From assembly GCA_026770585.1 (NCBI GenBank), contig MU646381.1:832508-857404 (forward strand): 24,897 nt of DNA. The letters are read 5' to 3'. Positions within the stretch are counted from its first letter, which is position 1, and each line of letters begins with the position of its first letter. The position numbers were made by a program, and so were the translations under genes. Source of the DNA: Baffinella frigidus. Its lineage: Eukaryota; Cryptophyceae; Cryptomonadales; Baffinellaceae. Under the pieces are notes generated by a model. The model saw nothing but the letters and a program-made list of their open reading frames with translations, made no database searches and had not been told where the DNA came from. Shown here in pieces: positions 18,171 through 24,897 of the stretch.

Positions 18171-18293
18171 CTACAGGGGTACCTCGCTCATAAGAAACTG
18201 CGCCCCCCCTAGGGCCACCACAGGGCCGTAGGCATAGGCCTACTGTAGGGTCTTAGGGGGTAGCGATTTCTCATGAGCGAGGTACCCCTGTAG
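18171..18293 (+). mobile_element. 123-bp hairpin element (CTACAGGGGTACCTCGCTCAT...)
   Basis: The left end CTACAGGGGTACCTCGCTCA and the right end TGAGCGAGGTACCCCTGTAG pair perfectly; the pairing continues with mismatches for about ten more bases. The interior has GCCGTAGGCATAGGCCTACTG. Related, less complete copies are at about 20747-20830 and 22105-22193. Confidence 0.85.
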
Positions 18294-18660
18294 GGAGGGG
18301 TGACACCCTTCCTGGGAGACAGAACCTTCTCACTACTATGGAGGTAGATCTCACGCTACAGGGAACCGGGTATTCAAACACCCATGGCGTCAGGACGGTC
18401 CACTCAACCATTTCGGTGATCAAGTGGATCCGGACCAGTTGGTCACGAATTGCAATAAAGAGGTCTACGTCGGAGTTCCCCAAGCTGGCGCCTCATTTTG
18501 AGAGGCGATGTGAGTGTGATACAAAGCACCAGAGCACCAAAGGCTGAAAGACTCAAGACGGATGTATGCGCTGCACGCACCTCTTCGCCTGCAGGCGCGG
18601 TTGGCTATCTTGTGGGTTACTTATGTGCTATGGTAACGCTGTGTCGAGGCTAATATAGCA
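18294..18660. other. Spacer with one 69-codon open frame, unassigned
   Basis: An ATG-started frame at 18338-18547 (plus) and an overlapping minus frame (18483-18271) are open. Neither resembles a family I recognise. Probably unselected or a remnant. Confidence 0.25.
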
Positions 18661-18829
18661 ACTTTCACCCTTAAGATAGCAAATTTCATGTGGCGGTAGG
18701 CAGGCCGGCTTTCTGCCTTCGCTTCTGCTTTCCGCGGGAACGCCAAAAGTATTCGCTGTCCACTTAAAATGGGGTACACCCAGCTTGCGAGCTTTGAAAG
18801 CGGCCAAAGTTCAGCAGGATGGGCTGTAA

Positions 18830-19660
18830 ATGTGGACTGCGAATACTTCCGCGTCCATCCTTTAGTTCCTTTAGGTTTTGATTTCTCCCCAACATAGGCG
18901 AACACCTCGCCCATGCGTAAAAAGGATCTGCAGAAAAAAGCCGTTTTGCGTTCGGGTCGCATTTAACTCTCCAGTGCAGAGGCTCGTGAAGAGGGGATAC
19001 AGGGTGGTTCTCTTGGGGGTTTTGAGTTAATCCAAAAGGACCGCGCTTGCGCACCCACCGAACCCAAGTCAGCCTTTATGAAACAATTTTGCGTTGGGAT
19101 CGCATTTAGCTCTCCAGTGCAGAGGCTCGCGGCGAGCGGCTACAGGGGTCCAAAGACTTGGACCTTTAGGTCCTTGAGGGTTTTTTAACTCCCACCATCC
19201 ACACGAGGTCCATTCCTCAATGTAAACCCCGGGGTTTAAATTATGTACTAATTTCTATGTGTTCGGTTGTATAAAAAGACTCAGTAAACGATTCATGTGA
19301 CCAACTCCCATACAAAAAGGTACACTCGACCCCGGTATGCAGAGGACAGAGCAGCCCTTTAGGTCCTTTTTTGGGTCCTTCAGGTTTTAATTTCGCCCAA
19401 CATAGCCCAACGACACGCCCTTCCGTAGAAAGGACTGCAGAGAAAGCCTTTCTGCTTTCGGATCGCGTTGAGCTCTCTCCAGTGCAGAGGCTCGTGAAGA
19501 AGGGATAGTGGGTGGTTCTTTGGGGTGTTTGAGTTATCCCAAAGAGGAACGCGCTCGCACCTTGAGCTCCTTGAGGTTTTAAATGCTCCCAACATATGCC
19601 AACGAGTTGATCCAGAGGACCGCGCTCGCCCACGCACCGAACCCAAGCCAGCCTTTATGA
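18830..19660. repeat. Two or three copies of a ~230-bp repeat
   Basis: Shared blocks are TTTTGATTTCTCCCCAACAT / TTTTAATTTCGCCCAACAT, GGATCGCGTTGAGCTCT-like words, CTCTCCAGTGCAGAGGCTCG (18970, 19113, 19477), GGGTGGTTCTTTGGGG and ACCGAACCCAAGCCAGCCTT (19057, 19637). Copies start near 18855 and 19370, with a partial one at 19085. No coding function was recognised. Confidence 0.8.
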
Positions 19661-20190
19661 GGCTCATGGTATCCCATAGCTGAAGTATGAAAGCTCCAAC
19701 TACGGATGCCCCACAAGGTGAAAGGGATTGTGTGAGGGGGTGAGGTGAAATCAGTCAGACACCAAAGATGAAAGAAATCAGCCAGACACCAACGAACCAA
19801 GGAGGGAGGGGGTGACGCGTGCTGCAAGGGGGGGATGGTTGTCCTTTACACAGTGGGGGGAGGGTGCGTGTGGGCGAACTCTAAGGTGTACGGTGTATGT
19901 TAGTGTGCAATAATCTGTGGAGACGGTCATCGGAACCTTGTCAAGTGAGGGATCAAACCTTATACCTGCGATGTTTGACATCGTTGGGTTCAGCAATCCT
20001 TATTCAGCGATCCTTATCCTCATCCAACGGTCTTTGGTTTACTGTAAGGGTGCGTGTACCCCACTCAGTCCTCCAACAGTATAGGAGGTAGTCCCGACTT
20101 CAGGTCCCACTCAGACCACACTACAAAATAGACCAACGAATCTCAACCAACAGTTGACAGTCTTCGCGTGGTGACACGATGCTTGCCTTT
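19661..20190. other. Spacer, no gene recognised
   Basis: Contains short direct repeats (AATCAGCCAGACACCAA twice near 19750-19795). No exon, RNA gene or inverted-repeat element recognised. Confidence 0.4.
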
Positions 20191-20194
20191 GGGC

Positions 20195-20405
20195 ATCAAG
20201 CTGGGTTTAGGGTTTGGGGTTCAGGGTTTAGGGTTTGGGTTCAGGGTTTAGGGTTTGGGGTTTAGAGTTTAGGGTTTAGGGTTTCGGGTTTAGGTGTTTC
20301 GTGTTTAGGGTTTACAATTTTAGGGGTTTAGGGTTCAGGATTTAGGACTCAGGGTTTAGGGTTTACGGTTTAGGGTTTGGGTTTTAGGGCTTAGGGTTTT
20401 TAGGG
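20195..20405 (-). repeat. G-rich heptamer array (TTTAGGG on plus)
   Basis: TTTAGGG, TTTGGGG and TTCAGGG units. The orientation is opposite to most MRE11 intron arrays and the same as the methyltransferase introns. Confidence 0.9.
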
Positions 20406-20740
20406 TCCGGCACCTTGTCGAGGCACTGTGCCAAGGTGCACACTTTTGATGTGGAGTGAGGACCGTGGATGATCACGTGGACCAAGGCTCTGTGGACTGC
20501 CTCCATTCTCGGGACGATTCTCGGGGCAGTCCCAGGACAGCGACAGCCCATAATTTCGGCCGCGGTTGCTCTCGAGCAGAACGATGGCTTCTGCTGACCA
20601 GCAGCTCGCGATAGTAGGGCCTACTCGATCAGAAGAGCGCCCTCGTTGCTAGGGATGAGAGGGCCGAGAGGGCAGCACGGACGTCACTGCGTGGCCTCTC
20701 AACCTAGCATCAAGCGTAGGTCCGTGTTTCCAAGAGCACA
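20406..20740. other. Spacer, no gene recognised
   Basis: Moderately GC-rich sequence with no long frame and no recognised motif. Short repeats of GGGCC(G/T)A only. Confidence 0.4.
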
Positions 20741-20988
20741 CACGAGTACCTCGCTCTAGATAACAAAACGCCCCCCTCCTTAAGACCACAGTACGGCCGT
20801 AGGTACACGCCTACTGTAGGGTCGGGCACTTGGCGTAGCCCCACACAAGAGACCGGTTGTGTCATCGGCAGCGTTCGTTCTCGAGCGGAGCCCCCGCAGG
20901 GGGTCTTAGTACGTGGCCATGCTGGTCGTGTAATCAATAAACACAAATTGTCAACACTCTTAATCTCCGGGATGTCACAGAAGAAACA

Positions 20989-21151
20989 CCACACACTGGT
21001 TTCCCAAGGGATGTCGTGAATGACCTCATAGTGAATAATCCATAGTACCTACGATTGGTAATACCGTAGCGAAATAGGGGAGTTGCTGCGGATAAGGTAA
21101 CGGAAAGTCGTGCAGATCTGCCCGAAAATCCCTTGGAAATCCGCTGTGTGG
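20989..21151 (+). mobile_element. 163-bp hairpin element (CCACACACTGG...CCGCTGTGTGG)
   Basis: The left end CCACACACTGGTTTCCCAAG pairs with the right end CTTGGAAATCCGCTGTGTGG. The core CCTACGATTGGTAATACCG and GCGGATAAGGTAACGGAAAG is shared with 5778-5939 (162 bp) and 16088-16222. Same termini and size class as 1736-1896. Confidence 0.8.
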
Positions 21152-21174
21152 GGGCGGGTTCCCACCCCTATCCG

Positions 21175-21290
21175 GAACCCGCCTCTGGCAGACTATTCTC
21201 AGGTGGACAAGCTGGGTGCGTGGTACCAATCCTTCAACTTCAGAGCAAAACTGAGAGTGGTATCAACAAATTGGTGAGACCGAAACAGTC
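21175..21290 (+). repeat. Dispersed repeat, CTGGGTGCGTGGTACCAATC copy
   Basis: GCAGACTATTCTCAGGTGGA then CTGGGTGCGTGGTACC, CTTCAACTTCAGAGC and AATTGGTGAGACC. Matches copies at 1439 and 22614 in order and spacing. Confidence 0.75.
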
Positions 21291-21599
21291 TTTGAGACTG
21301 GGCTAGGAGCCCGCCTCATTCTCTCTCGCCGTTTCCCTCTGCTCCTTCCGACCTTTCGGTAGGCGAAATGGGCCATTTTGGTGGTGTTTCGTATGTAAAA
21401 ATTGTAACTTCTCGGACGCCTTTTCGACCCCCTTGATTTGTACTAGTGGTCGCCGGAATGCACAAGACCCATGATGGGCGACTCGACTGGGCGCCCAGTC
21501 GGGCAGTCGGAGCTGCCGCTCGGCAGCCGATCCTGCTGCCCCGGTGCCGAACGCCACGCACTGGGCCCTGCGCTCTGCCGTTGCCTTCAAGGCTACGGC

Positions 21600-21880
21600 A
21601 GTCTCAAGTTGACACCTTCCTCGAAAGTTGTCTGTTGCAAAGACGTGCGCAAAGTGATCGAGCAGGACCTTGACCACCTCCGCGAGACCACCCTCCGAGA
21701 GCAACTGCCGCACCTCTCTCTCTCTCTCGCACACAACCTCAGCCCTCCGCAACTGCCGCACCTCCCCCGTCCATCCGTCTCTCTCTCTCTCTCTCTCTCG
21801 CTCTCTCGCTCTCTCTCTCTCTCTCTCTCCGCCCTCCGCAAGTGCCGCACCTCCCCCATTTGCGGTCGAGAGCTCTGGAG
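21600..21880. other. Exon-like block with (CT)n and three CTGCCGCACCTC copies
   Basis: 21610-21720 is GC3-rich and open on both strands (plus KDVRKVIEQDLDHLRE, minus LLSEGGLAEVVKVLLDHF). GCAACTGCCGCACCTC recurs at 21704, 21742 and (GCAAGTGC...) 21839 between CT runs, like the exon echoes of MRE11. No family or strand could be assigned. Confidence 0.3.
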
Positions 21881-21881
21881 G

Positions 21882-21954
21882 CACCCCCTTTGGTGTCCGA
21901 CACATGGCGGCAAAGGCCGCAGCTGCCGCCGTGTGTCGGACACCAAAGGGGGTG
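21882..21954 (+). mobile_element. 73-bp near-perfect hairpin (CACCCCCTTTGGTGTCCGAC)
   Basis: 30-nt arms 21882-21911 and 21925-21954 pair with one mismatch around a 13-nt loop. There are no coding signs. It is either a small MITE or a stem-loop in the 3' region of the methyltransferase. Confidence 0.85.
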
Positions 21955-22225
21955 CGTCCATTTCCTGTGGGCTCGGTCGAAGGAGCGAGAGAGGTTTATT
22001 GCCGAGCAACAGACCCGGGTGAACGTAGTGCATCTCTGCTTAGTGACTAGACCTGAGCTCAGGACGGAGCCTACATGTAGTGGCGGGCCCGCCTCAGCAC
22101 CGATGTGGCCCTACAGTAGGCCTATGCTTAGGGTCCTATGATAGTCCTAGGGGGGGCGGTGCTTTCTTATGAGCGAGGCAATCCTGTAGGACGGGCGGGC
22201 CTGGCGGGCCCGCCTCAGATCTTTT

Positions 22226-22315
22226 CTAAGACGGGCCCGCCTCGGGGCGGAAGTAGAGAAGGACGTTCCTGCCGTCGAAATCGAGCGCCGCCTCTCGGAT
22301 GCCCTCGTCCTTTGC
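22226..22315 (-). CDS. Methyltransferase-like gene, terminal exon with stop
   Basis: On the minus strand the acceptor is GTGCAG|G. It encodes AKDEGIREAALDFDGRNVLL, then YFRPEAGPS, and the stop TAG at 22228-22226. It joins in frame after FLK of the exon at 23643-23600. F.GRNVLLY resembles the C-terminal strand of a family of SAM-dependent methyltransferase-like proteins. Echoes of its GCGGGCCCGCCTC end recur downstream at about 22203 and 22082, and one upstream at 22571. Confidence 0.8.
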   Translation of the reverse strand, partial: AKDEGIREAALDFDGRNVLLYFRPEAGPS

Positions 22316-23599
22316 CTGCACACCGTCCGCTTTCAGCGTCCACTTTCGCCGTCCACTTCCAGCGTCCACTTCCAAAGACCGCGAAGCCAAAGTTGACAGC
22401 GCTGCAGAGAGGGGGAGAACTTTGTTGGTGCCCACACGGCCTGACGCAATGTATGCACCCCCACCGAGGCTCTGTCTGAGCAGGGGCGCCGAGAGATGTC
22501 ATGTGCGCACCGTCCACTTTCAGAGATCGCGAAACCAAAGTTGACTGCAAGCGGGAGGCGGGGTCTAGGACAGGCCCGCCGCGGGGGGTCCCAGCTCAGC
22601 CTCAATCGGGTTTGCAGACTATTCTCAAGTTGACACTCTAGGTGTGTGGTGCAAACCCGACAACTTCGGAGCTGAAAAGAGCCCAGTCTCACCAAATTGG
22701 TGAGACCAAAAACACTCCAAATTGCTGAGACCAAAACCACGGAGCTAGGAGTCTGGGACGAGGAGATCTGGGGTGTTGGAATCCTGAAGTTGACAGTTTG
22801 TATGGAGGTTGACTTGAGTAAACTCTTCCCGCCGGCAGTGCATTATCGGAGTGCTGAGGGATTGGACGGATTGGTAACATGACCCCCGAAACCCCCAAGC
22901 ACACGCACCCGACCCCCGAAACCCCCAAACACCCGCACCCGACCCTCCCCAAAACTCAACACATTTACCCGGCCCCCGAAAAACTCCAAAACACTTACCC
23001 GACCCCCGAAAACCCAAACACGCTTACCCAACCCCCGAAAACCCCAAACACACTTACCCGGCCATGACCCGGTGGTTGACAGCTGGGATTGGACCTCGCG
23101 CTGAGGGACTAGGGCTGAGTGACTAGGCCTAATGGACCTTGAGTAATTTGATGAACTGTCGTTGACTTTTTCATCGGAACCCCCCTATGTCCCTAACGTA
23201 GTGCCTACCGTAGAATCCGATTGATTATTCTTTATGGGTTATTCAGGTAATATCTTCCCCACTCGAGAATGCTAGAGGGGCCTATTTACGTGCGGAGTCG
23301 TACAAATTTGCACCTGGATAGGGTGTTCCAACCTCGCGTCTGGCCTAATCTGGGGCGAAATGACTCCAAAGGCAATGAAAGTTACTTCAAAAAGGCTACA
23401 TCTCGGTTTTAAGTAGGCCCCTCTAGCATTCTCGTGTGGTTGGTTTCGATACGTAAGAAACGCAATTGTATATCTCTGCATTCCCGGAGATGGTGGCAAG
23501 GCCGTCGCACCTCCGCCTCCCTTGGTACCCTACTTGACGCAGGGTCAACTCGCTTCTTGGAACGGTGTGTGGAAAGACGGTGTGTGGAGAGGAGACGAC
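22316..23599 (-). repeat. 1.28-kb intron of the methyltransferase-like gene
   Basis: It holds CCGTCCACTTTCAG tandem copies (22325-22375 and 22508-22522), two CGCGAA(G/A)CCAAAGTTGAC words, the dispersed repeat at 22614-22740, a CCCCCGAAAACCC(C)AAACAC array (22877-23065), a CCTACGG-family fragment (about 23165-23230) and the hairpin at 23257. No further exon is recognised. Confidence 0.75.
23257..23439 (+). mobile_element. ~180-bp hairpin element (CGAGAATGCTAGAGGGGCCTA)
   Basis: CGAGAATGCTAGAGGGGCCT at 23264 pairs with AGGCCCCTCTAGCATTCTCG ending 23434. If the outer CTCGTGTGG is included the element ends in GTGTGG, like the 161-163-bp family, and the left end CCCCACTCGAG would be a mutated CCACACGAG. 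Confidence 0.82.
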
Positions 23600-23643
23600 C
23601 TTGAGAAAGTCGATGAATTGTCGGAAGCTGCGCACTCGAGCTC
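23600..23643 (-). CDS. Methyltransferase-like exon, RVRSFRQFIDFLK
   Basis: On the minus strand the acceptor is GCGCAG|G and the donor AAG|GTCGTC. Its first two bases complete Gly, then ARVRSFRQFIDFLK. It fits between HRELHG and AKDEG with matching phase. Confidence 0.8.
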
Positions 23644-23815
23644 CTGCGCTTTCGGGTTTGGGGTTTAGGGTTTGGGGTTTGGGGTTGGGGTTTGGGGGTT
23701 TGGGGTTTGGGGTTTGGGGCTTGGGGCTTGGGGTTTGGGGTTTGGGGTTTGGGGTTTGGGGTTTGGGGTTAGGGATTGGCGTTAGGGGTTAGGGGTTAGG
23801 GGTTAGGGTGTGTAC

Positions 23816-23857
23816 CGTGGAGCTCGCGGTGCTGGTTCTCGCGGGGAAAGACACAGC
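23816..23857 (-). CDS. Methyltransferase-like exon, CCVFPRENQHRELH
   Basis: On the minus strand the acceptor is AAGCAG|G and the donor CG|GTACAC (exon ends G). Two bases complete Cys, then CVFPRENQHRELH. With the preceding exon it forms PCCVFP, a hallmark I recall from SAM-dependent methyltransferase-like proteins, though no database was consulted. Confidence 0.82.
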
Positions 23858-23984
23858 CTGCTTTCGGGTTTCGGTTTAGGGTTTAGGGTTTATGGTTTGG
23901 GGTTTAAGGTTTAAGGTTTGGGGTTTGGGGTTTGGGGTTTGGGGTTCGGGGTGTATGGTTAGGGGTTTGGGGTTTCGGATTTAC

Positions 23985-24027
23985 AGGGGACGATCGCGAA
24001 CGGCTTCTGCAGACGTAGCGCTAGATC
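23985..24027 (-). CDS. Methyltransferase-like exon, DLALRLQKPFAIVP
   Basis: On the minus strand the acceptor is AAGCAG|G and the donor CCCT|GTAAAT. It encodes DLALRLQKPFAIVP plus one base. Flanked on both sides by TTTAGGG-type introns. Confidence 0.82.
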
Positions 24028-24375
24028 CTGCTTTCGGGTTTAGGGTTTAGGGTTTAGGGTTTAGGGGTTTGGGGTTTGGGGTTTGGGGTTTAGTGTTTAG
24101 GGTTTAGGGTTTAAGGTTTAGGGTTTAGGGTCTAGGGTCTAGGGTTTAGGGTTTAGGGTTTCGAGCGGTGGGACGGGGCGATGGGGGGTTCCGGATTCAA
24201 GGTTTAGGGTTTAGGGTTTGGGGTTTGGGTTTCAGAGTCCAGGGTTTGGGGTTTGGGTTTTAGGGTTCAGGGTTTGGGGTTTAGTGTTTGCTGTTAAGTG
24301 TTGGGTGTTGAGTGTTTAGTGTGTAGGGTTTAGGGTTTGGGGTTTAGGGTTTAGGGTTTGGGGGTTAGGGTTGAC

Positions 24376-24414
24376 CACGATCGCGTCGGTCGCCTGGTCG
24401 GGGTGCAGCCCCAC
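24376..24414 (-). CDS. Methyltransferase-like exon, VGLHPDQATDAIV; 5' part of the gene not in window
   Basis: On the minus strand the acceptor is ACTCAG|G and the donor GTG|GTCAAC, 13 codons. VGLHPDQATDAIV leads into DLALRLQKPF and PCCVFP. The five exons total 258 nt in one frame, with stop (85 residues). GLHPD..T..IV..AL...KPF..VPCCVF is the pattern I associate with uncharacterised SAM-dependent methyltransferases. Earlier exons, including the SAM-binding glycine loop, must lie beyond 24414 and probably beyond the window. The substrate is unknown. Confidence 0.75.
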
Positions 24415-24492
24415 CTGAGTGCGTGGTGTGGGATGAGGGTTTAGGGTTCAGGATTCACACTTCAGGATTCAGGTTTCATCGAGTTGATGCAC

Positions 24493-24572
24493 ATTTGAAA
24501 ACGTTTTGCTGGCACGGTTGAAAAAGTTTTTTGGCACGGTTGAAAACGTGTTGAAGAAAAACGTTTTCAAAG
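24493..24572 (+). mobile_element. 80-bp hairpin (TTTGAAAACGTTTT...AAACGTTTTCAAA)
   Basis: The inverted ends TTTGAAAACGTTTT and AAAACGTTTTCAAA enclose tandem GGCACGGTTGAAAA(A/C)GT units. It lies upstream of the first methyltransferase exon in the window. Confidence 0.75.
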
Positions 24573-24897
24573 GTCCACACCCGACCGGCGCTCAACACCC
24601 TCAGGTGTACCAAAAGCCGAAACGGTGCCGCGCAGGCTCAGGACACACCCACACGGTGGACTACGAACCTTTCATCAAAGTCAACTTGCTTCAAGACAAT
24701 TAACTTTAAGGATTTTTCTAATGCAACTTGGTCACGTAACACCCGGAATTCCGGTCCCACCGAAACTCTCGAAGGCCACTGTGTGGAGAGGGGGGGGTGA
24801 CGCACCCCCCCCGTGTGGAGAGGGGGGGGCCCCCCCCCCCCACAGAGCACTCGCGCGCCCCCCCCCCCCCTATCTCCTCCCAGCCTGCCCCCCCCCC
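24573..24897. other. Right edge, no exon recognised; C/G homopolymers
   Basis: Unassigned sequence to about 24770, then runs of C or G (24789-24897) with a short inverted repeat GTGTGGAGAGGGGGG copied twice. The homopolymers at the edge suggest the contig ended in low-complexity sequence. Confidence 0.6.

Larger units (their letters stand above)
23644..24375 (-). repeat. G-rich heptamers filling the methyltransferase introns
   Basis: TTTAGGG, TTTGGGG and TTAGGGG units occupy 23655-23815, 23868-23980, 24032-24172 and 24195-24372, interrupted only by the exons and by a short GAGCGGTGGGACGGGGCGAT insert near 24163. On the coding (minus) strand these read CCCTAAA, as in MRE11. Confidence 0.9.

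Noticed and set aside
18338-18547. 69-codon ORF as a gene
   Set aside because: No homologous motif, no splice context and an equally open antisense frame.
21303-21905. 200-codon minus-strand frame
   Set aside because: It contains a long Arg/Glu run from (GA)n DNA and no recognised domain. Only the 21610-21720 part is kept, as an unassigned exon-like block.
24638-24850. Upstream exon of the methyltransferase-like gene at the right edge
   Set aside because: No segment with AG acceptor, GT donor and matching phase before VGLHPD was found; the stretch is hairpin and homopolymer sequence.

Overview
ORGANISM. The window is nuclear DNA from a eukaryotic protist. It has GC-rich, very short exons joined by introns, and the coding frames run through the splice sites. 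The dominant simple sequence is the 7-bp telomere-type unit CCCTAAA/TTTAGGG and its one-base variants. Nearly all acceptors read AG|G, one donor is GC, and the introns are loaded with small terminal-inverted-repeat elements. That combination best fits a dinoflagellate or a related alga. This is an inference; chromerids, green algae and other TTTAGGG lineages are not excluded. LAYOUT. (1) 1-94 is a pure (CCCTAAA)n array, either the chromosome end or a contig that breaks inside an intron. (2) 139-17798, plus strand: the C-terminal two thirds of an MRE11 double-strand-break repair nuclease, read by eye in at least 25 exons (24-109 nt) that keep one open frame through every junction (1872 coding nt, 623 residues plus stop). 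The conserved signatures YGLGNI, HQNR, WGHEHEC and ISQPG..SSV fix the identity. The N-terminal phosphoesterase motifs I-III would lie upstream of position 1 and are absent. (3) 17799-22225 is a spacer between two convergent genes. It holds decayed copies of the last MRE11 exon, hairpin elements, a 250-bp repeat in several copies, and unassigned sequence. (4) 24414-22226, minus strand: the last five exons of a probable SAM-dependent methyltransferase-like protein (VGLHPDQATDAIV ... PCCVFP ... RNVLLY), again phase-consistent, ending in a stop. (5) 24415-24897: a hairpin element and C/G homopolymers, with no exon recognised. WHAT IS STRIKING. Almost every MRE11 exon is accompanied by one to six damaged or partial copies of itself, with its splice sites, in the adjacent introns ('exon echoes'). 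Echoes carry stops, frameshifts or truncations. Between them the introns are filled by telomere-like heptamers, mostly C-rich on the coding strand of MRE11. The heptamers switch to G-rich on the plus strand (so again C-rich on the coding strand) in the minus-strand methyltransferase gene. At least one family of ~160-bp hairpin elements with CCACAC...GTGTGG ends, and a 79-bp family with GCAGTTGAC ends, sit in these introns. So a gene for DNA-end and telomere maintenance is itself built largely of telomere-like DNA and recurrent local duplication.
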